Part shown: in pieces, positions 1 through 5,082 of the stretch
Numbering within the stretch: position 1 is the stretch's first letter
Layout: every line of letters begins with the position of its first letter
Source of the DNA: Verrucomicrobiota bacterium
GTDB taxonomy: Bacteria; Verrucomicrobiota; Verrucomicrobiia; Chthoniobacterales; Xiphinematobacteraceae
DNA length: 5,082 nt
Assembly: GCA_003176035.1 (NCBI GenBank)
Contig: PSRL01000090.1
Location: 1 to 5,082 of the forward strand
Reading direction: 5' to 3'
The notes under the pieces: generated by a model
The model's database searches: none
What the model was told of the DNA's origin: nothing
Seen by the model: only the letters and a program-made list of their open reading frames with translations
Program-made: the position numbers and the translations under genes

Positions 1-532
1 GAAATAAGACATTCTTTTCATTACAGATGCGCGCAATCTCTTGAACCGGGAAAAGGACACCGGTTTCGTTGTTAGCCCAAAGAAGAGAAACCACGGCAGT
101 GTCCGCTCGGATCGCTTCCTCCAAATGCTGTAAGTTCATCTGCCCAAGCTGATTCACCGGAAGCCAGGTAATCTCCATACCTCGCCGGGCGAGATTCTCG
201 CAAAGCTTTATCGTGGCACTGTGCTCGACGGCGGAAGTGATGATATGACGTTTGTCCGGGTCTATCATGCAGGCCGATAAAATGGCCGAGTGAATAGACT
301 CAGTGCCTCAGCTGGTAAAAATAATCTCTTCGGGCTGACATTTGAGGAGCGAAGCTACCCGTGTGCGCGCCCGCTCCACTGCCTCCGCCGCAAGCCGACC
401 TAAGCGGTAACCGCTGCTGGGATTCCCATACTGTTCCGTCAGCCAGGGCATCATCTCTGCAAGAACTTGGGGGTCCACTTGGGTGGTGGCGTTGTTATCC
501 AGATAGAGGATTTCACCAGGTTGCGCTCTCAT
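1..532 (-). pseudogene. Cysteine desulfurase (NifS/IscS family), 5' part, interrupted by an in-frame TGA
   Basis: This is a PLP-dependent fold-type I enzyme that removes sulfur from cysteine to give alanine and an enzyme-bound persulfide for Fe-S cluster or thio-cofactor assembly in the cytoplasm. The ATG at 532-530 opens with LYLDNNATTQVDP, followed by YGNPSSGYRLGR and EEIIFTS, all typical of the family. A TGA at 310-308 (codon 75) follows. The same frame then continues without another stop to the window edge: GTES, HIITSAVEHSA with the PLP-stacking His at codon 104 (the same number as in E. coli IscS), and WANNETG. About 177 of the usual 380-400 codons are visible; the active-site Lys and Cys lie outside. 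An in-frame TAA at 547-545 rules out a longer N-terminus. The TGA stands where the family has an invariant Gly, one base from GGA. The next residues read TESIH rather than the usual TESNN or TESDN. Upstream there is no clear Shine-Dalgarno. Family assignment is secure. Whether the gene is broken, recoded or misread is open. Confidence 0.9.
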
Positions 533-616
533 ATTTACAAGAGTTTATCCGATAAGGCATCTCGATGCAACCGCGGGCTGTCCCTGGAGGGAAGAGAGGA
601 TGCTCGTGATAACCAT

Positions 617-644
617 TTGATAAAAAAAGAAATATGTGTATCAG
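617..644 (+). promoter_or_regulatory. Possible sigma-70 promoter for a purA leader transcript
   Basis: TTGATA at 617-622 matches the -35 consensus at five of six bases. TATCAG at 639-644 matches the -10 consensus at four of six, with a 16-nt A-rich spacer. A transcript from here would start near 650 and pass through the inverted repeats and terminator-like hairpin before purA. The -10 lacks its usual final T. The boxes form part of an inverted TGATA/TATCA pair, so a weak divergent promoter for the desulfurase gene could overlap. This rests on the sequence alone and is weak. Confidence 0.25.
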
Positions 645-664
645 CCCTTTTTGCGATTCGGATT

Positions 665-729
665 TACCCTCACGCTAAGGTGAGAGTCTCGCGGAATCAG
701 CGAAATTCTTCTCGCCCCGGGCGAGGGTA
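665..729 (+). promoter_or_regulatory. Cluster of inverted repeats that can fold as a four-way (cloverleaf-like) RNA
   Basis: The sequence allows a closing helix TACC (665-668) with GGTA (726-729) around three hairpins. These are CTCAC (669-673) with GTGAG (680-684), TCGC (689-692) with GCGA (700-703), and CTCGC (711-715) with GCGAG (721-725). The third can also be read as a near-perfect 15-bp dyad with seven-base arms, which could be a protein operator instead. The cluster lies just upstream of a terminator-like hairpin in front of purA, the arrangement seen in riboswitches and attenuators. I do not recognise a known riboswitch class. The helices are short, so chance pairing is possible. Confidence 0.3.
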
Positions 730-751
730 TTGCTTTTGAATATTCCGGATA

Positions 752-789
752 CCGAACCACTCGGGAATCGGGAGGTTCGGACTCTTTTT
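752..789 (+). terminator. Rho-independent terminator or attenuator just upstream of purA
   Basis: CCGAACC (752-758) pairs perfectly with GGTTCGG (774-780). After an A-A mismatch, five more pairs, including two G-U, can close on a GAA loop at 765-767. The stem is followed by ACTCTTTTTG, a T-rich run at 783-789. No plus-strand gene ends here, so it would stop either a leader RNA started within the intergenic region or read-through from further upstream. It ends 18 nt before the purA start codon. It could act as a regulated attenuator or as insulation for the purA promoter that follows. Confidence 0.5.
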
Positions 790-802
790 GAACGCATATA
801 AT
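776..802 (+). promoter_or_regulatory. purA promoter with perfect TATAAT, implying a leaderless or near-leaderless mRNA
   Basis: TATAAT at 797-802 matches the sigma-70 -10 box exactly. The best -35 candidate is TTCGGA (776-781), only three of six matches at 15-nt spacing, so the -10 carries the evidence. Transcription would start about seven bases after the box, at or next to the ATG at 808. No Shine-Dalgarno sequence precedes that ATG, which agrees with leaderless translation. AT-rich chance occurrence is the main alternative. Confidence 0.45.
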
Positions 803-807
803 TTAGA

Positions 808-2076
808 ATGGCTAATACCATCCTTGTCGGAGCGCAGTGGGGAGATGAAGGAAAAGGCAAAATCATCGATTTTCTTACGGACGACGCGGACATTGTCGTG
901 CGGAGCCAGGGAGGAAATAACGCGGGGCATACCATCGTCATTGGAGAGAAGAAGTATGTCCTTCACCTGATTCCTTCCGGGATCTTACGTCGTGGGAAGA
1001 CGTGCGTCATTGGAAATGGAGTGGTGATCGATCCGATCGCATTGGTGGGTGAAATTGAGGGGCTTCGAGCCTGCGGAATCAAAATACAACGAAATCTGCT
1101 CATTAGCGAAGCTGCTCATTTGGTATTCCCTTATCACCAAGCCCTGGACGCGCAACGGGAGGCTCTTAAAGGGAGCAATAAAATTGGCACAACAAAACGT
1201 GGCATTGGTCCGGCATATGGAGACAAGGCTGCCCGAACGGGGCTTCGCCTTTGTGATCTCATGCAATCCACAACTTTCCCGGAAAAATTAGCGAAGCGAG
1301 TGCGGGAAAACAACATCGTTTTGCGGAGTCTCAATGCAAAGCCCGTCAGCTATAAGCAGATTTTGGAAGATTATCAGGTTGCCGCAGAAGTGTTGCGACC
1401 TTTTGTCTGTAATACAGTGGCTTACATCCACCAAGCAATGTCCAAAGGAAAGAATCTCCTTTTTGAAGGTGCCCAAGGGACGTATCTGGACTTGGATCAC
1501 GGCACCTACCCCTTTGTGACGAGCTCTAATACAACCGCGGGCGGAGCCTGCACCGGCAGCGGCGTTCCTCCGCATCGCATGGATTCGGTGATCGGCGTGA
1601 TGAAAGCCTATACCACCCGGGTGGGTGAGGGACCCTTTCCGACGGAAAATGAAGACCTGGGAAACCTCCTACATGAGATGGGGCGTGAATTTGGCGCGAC
1701 GACAGGTCGTGCACGGAGGTGCGGATGGTTTGATGCGGTGGCGACCCGTTATGCCAGCATGATCAATGGAATCGACAAGTTGGCGATTACGAATTTAGAT
1801 GGTTTGGATCACGTGAAAAAAATTCGTGTCTGCATCGGATATCGTTTGGAGGGACGTGTGATCCATACACCTCCCATTATAGCCTCCGATGTGGACAAAT
1901 GTGAGCCGATCTATAGAGAAATTCCGGGGTGGAATTGCTCAACCACCGAGGCTCGAACTTATGAGGAATTGCCTTTGAAAGCACGAAAATACTTGGAGCT
2001 CATTGCGAAATTGACCGGAGCAAAATTAAAAATTATTAGCGTGGGTGCCAGTAGGGCGCAAACCATATGCACTTAG
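808..2076 (+). CDS. purA: Adenylosuccinate synthetase
   Basis: The enzyme joins IMP and aspartate, using GTP, to form adenylosuccinate, the first committed step from IMP to AMP; it is a cytoplasmic homodimer. The 422 residues match the usual bacterial length of about 430. The N-terminal P-loop variant GDEGKGKIID starts at residue 12 with catalytic Asp13, and GGNNAGHT carries catalytic His41; both numbers agree with E. coli PurA. GTTKRGIGPAY (127-137) binds IMP. FEGAQGTYLDLDHGTYPFVT and the TTGRARRCGWFDAV segment are also family signatures. The C-terminus ISVGASR corresponds to the usual ISTGPxR. The ATG at 808 is chosen because it gives exactly this numbering. No ribosome-binding site precedes it, whereas a perfect TATAAT does, so the mRNA may be leaderless. 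The gene ends in TAG and is followed closely by uppS, so it probably heads the operon. All catalytic residues I can place are present. Confidence 0.97.
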   Translation: MANTILVGAQWGDEGKGKIIDFLTDDADIVVRSQGGNNAGHTIVIGEKKYVLHLIPSGILRRGKTCVIGNGVVIDPIALVGEIEGLRACGIKIQRNLLISEAAHLVFPYHQALDAQREALKGSNKIGTTKRGIGPAYGDKAARTGLRLCDLMQSTTFPEKLAKRVRENNIVLRSLNAKPVSYKQILEDYQVAAEVLRPFVCNTVAYIHQAMSKGKNLLFEGAQGTYLDLDHGTYPFVTSSNTTAGGACTGSGVPPHRMDSVIGVMKAYTTRVGEGPFPTENEDLGNLLHEMGREFGATTGRARRCGWFDAVATRYASMINGIDKLAITNLDGLDHVKKIRVCIGYRLEGRVIHTPPIIASDVDKCEPIYREIPGWNCSTTEARTYEELPLKARKYLELIAKLTGAKLKIISVGASRAQTICT

Positions 2077-2092
2077 AGCAACCAGGCTAAAT

Positions 2093-2815
2093 TTGAATTT
2101 TCTAAAACAATCGAGAGTGAGAATTCCCACCCATGTAGCAATCATTATGGATGGTAATGGAAGATGGGCGCAGCAGCGTGGACTTCCTCGACTTATGGGC
2201 CACCACGAAGGAGCCAACTCAATTCGGGAATGCGTGGAAGCTTGTCAACAGGCCGGCGTTCAGTATTTGACGCTGTATGCCTTTTCATTAGAAAACTGGA
2301 AACGGCCGAGGACGGAAGTAAAGGGCTTGATGGGTTTGCTGGAAAGATTTCTTCGAGAGAGAACGGATGAAATCGCACAAAAAGGTATTTGCTTGCGTGC
2401 TATCGGACGACTGCAGGATTTGCCTGAGCCCTGCCATAAGCTTCTCAGTGAAGCCCTGCGAAAAACCGCTGAAAATCGAGGGCTCACTTTAATTTTGGCT
2501 CTCAGCTACGGAAGCCGAACGGAAATCGTGGATGCAATTAAGAACATCGCGGAACAAGCGATAGATGGCAAAATTCAACCGGACCAAATCAACGATCAAA
2601 CGGTTGCAGATCACCTTTACACCAAGGGGGTCCCGGATCCTGATCTCTTGATCCGCACCTCCGGAGAAATGCGACTTTCCAATTTTCTCCTCTGGCAATT
2701 GAGTTACACCGAAATCTATGTCACCCAAAAATTGTGGCCGGACTTTCGCGCAGCTGATTTGCAGAGAGCTCTTCAAGATTACAATACTCGGCACCGTCGC
2801 TATGGAGGCATCTAA
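2093..2815 (+). CDS. uppS: Undecaprenyl diphosphate synthase (cis-prenyltransferase)
   Basis: The enzyme extends farnesyl diphosphate with eight isopentenyl units in cis geometry to make the C55 lipid carrier for peptidoglycan and other surface polymers, working at the inner face of the cytoplasmic membrane. The signature HVAIIMDGNGRWA includes the catalytic Asp (residue 20 from this start). Also present are GHHEG with the conserved His, TLYAFSLENWKRP, and the C-terminal DPDLLIRTSGEMRLSNFLLWQ with the diphosphate-binding Arg and Ser, then TEIYVTQKLWPDF. Start choice: TTG at 2093 lies six bases after AGG (2084-2086), gives 240 residues, leaves 13 residues before HVAII as is usual, and avoids purA. 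The same frame is open back to GTG at 2045, which would overlap purA by 32 nt; GTG at 2117 is also possible. It lies 16 nt after the purA stop and is probably co-transcribed with it. Confidence 0.95.
   Translation: MNFLKQSRVRIPTHVAIIMDGNGRWAQQRGLPRLMGHHEGANSIRECVEACQQAGVQYLTLYAFSLENWKRPRTEVKGLMGLLERFLRERTDEIAQKGICLRAIGRLQDLPEPCHKLLSEALRKTAENRGLTLILALSYGSRTEIVDAIKNIAEQAIDGKIQPDQINDQTVADHLYTKGVPDPDLLIRTSGEMRLSNFLLWQLSYTEIYVTQKLWPDFRAADLQRALQDYNTRHRRYGGI
2804..2808 (+). promoter_or_regulatory. Shine-Dalgarno GGAGG inside the uppS 3' end, pointing to a TTG start
   Basis: GGAGG overlaps the last codons of uppS and sits eight bases before TTG at 2817-2819. This is the strongest ribosome-binding site in the window. 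It favours the TTG over ATG at 2802, which overlaps this motif and has nothing comparable upstream. The coupling would tie translation of the regulator to termination of uppS at 2815. Confidence 0.55.
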
Positions 2816-2816
2816 T

Positions 2817-4226
2817 TTGAGAGATACGAGTGACCGCCAGATTCTCTTGGTGGTAGACCCTGACACGGATTTTTTAGCTTGGAGCAAACACCAGCTCGAG
2901 ACCCCGGAGACCCAAGTGCTGCTGGAAACCGACTCCGAATCCGCTTACAAGACATTCTGCCTTCGGAAACCGGATCTCATTTTTTCCGAAGTTCATTTAC
3001 AGCCATTTTCCGGCCTGGAACTCCTGATTCGTTTGCGGAAATTGACTCCCGATGCAACGGTCATCCTCACTAGCGCTTTTGCAGCCAATCAAAACGTTAT
3101 CGAAGCTATGAAATTGGGCGCATTTGATTTTGTCCGCAAAGAGCAACTGCCTTTCAATTTTAAGATAGTAGTGGATGCCGCTCTCAAAGCAACAGCCGAG
3201 CTGCGGGCGGCTAGCGCATTTCCCCCCCAATTGACGCTGGAGCAATACCAAGACAACATGGTGGGCAAATCAGACGCTCTGCAGCAGGTCTTTAAAATGA
3301 TTGGCAAAGTGGCTGCCAGTGATGTTCCTGTGATGATCACCGGAGAAAGCGGCTCAGGCAAGGAGTTGGTTGCCAGAGCACTCCACCATTATAGTTACCG
3401 CAACCATCGAAGCTTCCTGGCCATCAACTGCGCCGCCGTTCCTGAAAATCTTTTGGAGAGTGAGCTCTTTGGCCACGAACGCGGAGCCTTCACCGGTGCT
3501 ACAAGTCAACGAATCGGACGCTTCGAACAGTGTGAAGGCGGAACTCTTTTTTTGGATGGGATCGGGGAAATGCCATTAGCCGTGCAAGGCAAGCTCCTAA
3601 GAGTTCTGCAAGAAAAGGAATTCTCGCGCGTTGGAAGTAATCAGGTACTCAAAGCGGATGTCCGAATATTGGCTGCAACAAATCAAAACTTAAAGGAAGC
3701 AATCCTCCGGAAAACTTTTCGGGAAGACCTTTTCTATCGATTAAATGTTATTTGTATCCAACTGCCTCCTCTGCGGGCGCGGACTGAGGACATTAGACTT
3801 CTTGCCGAGTATTTTCTCCAAAAGATTGCGCAACAGAAGCATCGCCCCTTACTGAAGCTCTCCGAAGAGGCGGTGAAGGTGCTGGAAGCTTATTCGTGGC
3901 CCGGAAACGTACGGGAATTGCAGAATACCATTCAACGTGCCTCACTGTTAGCTACCGCGAATGTTCTATTACCCAAAGACATTCCCTTAGGTCTGGTCAA
4001 GGAAGACGTAGAGGTAGATGAGAACGCGATCCAACGAGCAGTAGAAACTCTTTTTGCATTAGCCATAAAAGGTTCCGAAGTTCCATTATTGCCTTGGCTA
4101 CAAAAAGAATTGGTTAAACGCGCCATAAAATATACTGCGGAGGATCAAATCCAAGCTGCAAAGCTTGTAGGCATTACTCCATTAGCATTACGCAAGCAAC
4201 TTGAACGAAACACCGGCAATGGCTAA
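2817..4226 (+). CDS. NtrC-family sigma-54-type regulator with degenerate receiver and Walker B motif
   Basis: The 469-residue protein has the NtrC layout. A receiver-like domain spans about 7-125, an AAA+ sigma-54 interaction domain about 145-385, and a Fis-type helix-turn-helix about 425-463 (AAKLVGITPLALRKQL). Such proteins bind enhancer DNA and use ATP to open sigma-54 promoters. Present are Walker A GESGSGKE (176-183), the sigma-54 contact loop GAFTGA (223-228), sensor I AATNQN, arginine fingers Arg302 and Arg308 in FREDLFYRL, and WPGNVRELQN. Two key sites are abnormal. The phospho-acceptor position is Glu58 (SEVHL in place of LDIxM), and the second acidic-pocket residue is Pro15, while Thr85 and Lys108 are kept. 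Walker B reads LFLDGIGEM, so the catalytic Glu is Gly248; LRAR also replaces the usual LRER. The TTG start at 2817 is chosen for its GGAGG; ATG 2802 would add five residues and overlap uppS. No partner kinase or clear sigma-54 promoter is visible. The domain call is certain; activity as an ATPase is doubtful. Confidence 0.93.
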   Translation: MRDTSDRQILLVVDPDTDFLAWSKHQLETPETQVLLETDSESAYKTFCLRKPDLIFSEVHLQPFSGLELLIRLRKLTPDATVILTSAFAANQNVIEAMKLGAFDFVRKEQLPFNFKIVVDAALKATAELRAASAFPPQLTLEQYQDNMVGKSDALQQVFKMIGKVAASDVPVMITGESGSGKELVARALHHYSYRNHRSFLAINCAAVPENLLESELFGHERGAFTGATSQRIGRFEQCEGGTLFLDGIGEMPLAVQGKLLRVLQEKEFSRVGSNQVLKADVRILAATNQNLKEAILRKTFREDLFYRLNVICIQLPPLRARTEDIRLLAEYFLQKIAQQKHRPLLKLSEEAVKVLEAYSWPGNVRELQNTIQRASLLATANVLLPKDIPLGLVKEDVEVDENAIQRAVETLFALAIKGSEVPLLPWLQKELVKRAIKYTAEDQIQAAKLVGITPLALRKQLERNTGNG

Positions 4227-5061
4227 TGAATCAGTTGATTTGAATGTTAAGGTGCCTTCTCACTCATGGGTGTGGGAAGATGGACATTTTGAACCAACGG
4301 CATTTATTCCAATTGAAGACCGTGGGTTTCGTTACGGCATGAGTGTTTTTGAAACGGTGGCTATTGTAAAAAGAAAAGCCATATTAATGACACCACACTT
4401 GCTCCGGCTGGAGGCAGCTGCAGCATTGCTGAATTTTCCCATAGGCCAACGAGCTCTCAATGACTTGATGGAATTTCAGAAATCTCCGCCCTTTAATGAA
4501 GGCTTACTTCGGATACATTGGACCGCCGGTGACGGCGGGCCGGCGGATCCTATTTCGGAGGGGAGGTTGATCGTCCGGGGAGAAGAAATAGCAATTCCAG
4601 GAAGCTCAGCGCCTATGCCAGAGCTTTCTTTAGTCATGATCAAAACTCGATTGCATGAACAAGACGGTTGGAAAACGGGAAACTACCTCACACGTTGCCG
4701 CTTATTAGCCGAAGCCCGTCGGCGGGGGGCTCATGAAGCGCTTTTGTATGAAGATACCGGTCTGTTGTTAGGAGCCATTATGGCCAACGTCTTTTTAATA
4801 TCCCATGCAGGACGCTTGGTCACTCCTCGATTACAACCCGGCTGTCGGAATGGAACAGTTCGCGAATGGGTGATGAAGCATCACAATGTGGAAGAAAAAG
4901 AGATCGACATCGAGGAAGCAGCATCAGCAAAAGAAATTTTATTAACAAATAGCCGGTTAGGAATTGCTGGCGTCGCCGATTTAGAGGGTAGGAAATTGGA
5001 AAGGAGAGTGGAAAAAATAGAATGCTCATATAGAGAGCTTTTTGATGCTCAATGTTATTGA
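4219..5061 (+). CDS. Class IV aminotransferase fold PLP enzyme, aminodeoxychorismate lyase-like
   Basis: This fold-type IV family contains branched-chain aminotransferases, D-amino acid aminotransferases and 4-amino-4-deoxychorismate lyase (PabC, folate synthesis), all cytoplasmic. DRGFRYGMSVFET (34-46) is the N-terminal signature, with Met-Ser where Asp-Gly is common. WKTGNYL carries the expected Schiff-base Lys152, followed by RCRLLAEARRRGAHEALL. The phosphate-loop segment GAIMANVF (185-192) has Asn190 and Phe192, but Gly185 stands where the family usually has the Glu that contacts the pyridine nitrogen. QPGCRNGTVREWV resembles the NGIMR stretch of PabC, and LLTNSRLGIAGV also looks lyase-like rather than branched-chain aminotransferase, so a PabC role is my best inference but not firm. 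The 280 residues fit the family. ATG 4219 overlaps the regulator stop by 8 nt (ATGGCTAATGA region). TTG 4201 would extend it by six residues. No strong ribosome-binding site is seen, so translational coupling is likely. The stop is TGA. Confidence 0.88.
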   Translation: MANESVDLNVKVPSHSWVWEDGHFEPTAFIPIEDRGFRYGMSVFETVAIVKRKAILMTPHLLRLEAAAALLNFPIGQRALNDLMEFQKSPPFNEGLLRIHWTAGDGGPADPISEGRLIVRGEEIAIPGSSAPMPELSLVMIKTRLHEQDGWKTGNYLTRCRLLAEARRRGAHEALLYEDTGLLLGAIMANVFLISHAGRLVTPRLQPGCRNGTVREWVMKHHNVEEKEIDIEEAASAKEILLTNSRLGIAGVADLEGRKLERRVEKIECSYRELFDAQCY

Positions 5062-5082
5062 CATCTTGTTGAGAAGGGCTGC
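5045..5082 (+). CDS. Possible start of a further operon gene, truncated by the window
   Basis: ATG at 5045 opens a frame reading MLNVIDILLRRA to the window end, overlapping the end of the preceding gene by 17 nt. AGAGAG at 5032-5037 lies seven bases upstream and could serve as a ribosome-binding site. The overlap style matches the other junctions in this array. Twelve codons are too few to assign any family, and chance is a real alternative. Confidence 0.35.
   Translation, partial: MLNVIDILLRRA

Noticed and set aside
582..593. Small dyad TCCCTGGAGGGA in the intergenic region as an operator
   Set aside because: Five-base arms with a two-base centre occur often by chance, and there is no second copy or promoter overlap to support it.
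575..652. Long-range pairing GGGCTG (575-580) with CAGCCC (642-647) followed by five T, resembling a terminator
   Set aside because: The loop would be about 61 nt with only six pairs; such a structure is unlikely to terminate efficiently and no gene ends upstream on this strand.
768..786. GGTTCGGACTC looks like a tRNA T-arm
   Set aside because: The invariant A58 and C61 positions are wrong and no acceptor, D or anticodon arms fit around it; the perfect stem with T-tract explains the bases better.
2045..2092. GTG 2045 as the uppS start
   Set aside because: It overlaps purA by 32 nt, lacks a ribosome-binding site and adds 16 residues unlike the family N-terminus; it is kept only as an alternative.
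2489..2887. 132-residue open frame on the minus strand
   Set aside because: It is antisense to uppS and the regulator start, has no recognisable domain, and both plus-strand genes are certain.
3302..3318. TGGCAAAGTGGCTGCC as a sigma-54 -24/-12 promoter
   Set aside because: It lies inside the AAA+ coding region, deviates from the consensus at several positions, and points to no downstream gene start.
1..5082. Genome-wide reassignment of UGA to Gly (as in SR1/Gracilibacteria), suggested by the desulfurase TGA
   Set aside because: purA, uppS and the regulator contain no internal UGA and use ordinary Gly codons freely, and the class IV enzyme ends in TGA at a normal family length with a possible next gene overlapping it.

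Overview
The window is bacterial chromosomal DNA with dense, mostly co-oriented housekeeping genes. By eye the base composition is moderate, with GC near half. Gene starts have weak or absent Shine-Dalgarno sequences, and at least two starts appear to be TTG. A purA-uppS pair followed by an NtrC-type regulator and a fold-type IV PLP enzyme does not let me name the organism. A Verrucomicrobia/PVC-type Gram-negative is a guess only.

Layout. (1) Positions 1-532, minus strand: the 5' part of a NifS/IscS-type cysteine desulfurase that runs off the left edge. Its frame is intact except for one in-frame TGA (308-310), which replaces the invariant glycine of the TSGGTES-type PLP loop. (2) Positions 533-807: the divergent intergenic region. 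It holds a cluster of short inverted repeats (665-729), a terminator-like hairpin with a T-tract (752-789) and a perfect TATAAT box (797-802) so close to the purA ATG that purA may be leaderless. (3) Positions 808-5061, plus strand: a tight array of four genes, purA (adenylosuccinate synthetase), uppS (undecaprenyl diphosphate synthase), a receiver/AAA+/Fis NtrC-family regulator, and a class IV aminotransferase or aminodeoxychorismate lyase-like enzyme. Their junctions are 16 nt or less, or overlap, so they are probably co-transcribed. (4) From 5045 a further reading frame may begin and leave the window.

The genes link purine synthesis, cell-wall lipid carrier synthesis, transcription control and PLP chemistry. 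They do not form a recognisable dedicated pathway, and I see no defence system, mobile element, CRISPR array, tRNA or rRNA. The unusual part is at residue level. The regulator has Glu in place of the phospho-acceptor Asp in its receiver and Gly in place of the Walker B catalytic Glu. The aminotransferase appears to have Gly in place of the Glu that contacts the PLP ring nitrogen. The desulfurase has a stop at an invariant Gly. Either several proteins here are genuinely divergent or decaying, or the sequence carries scattered base errors. Resequencing and comparison with close relatives would separate these.
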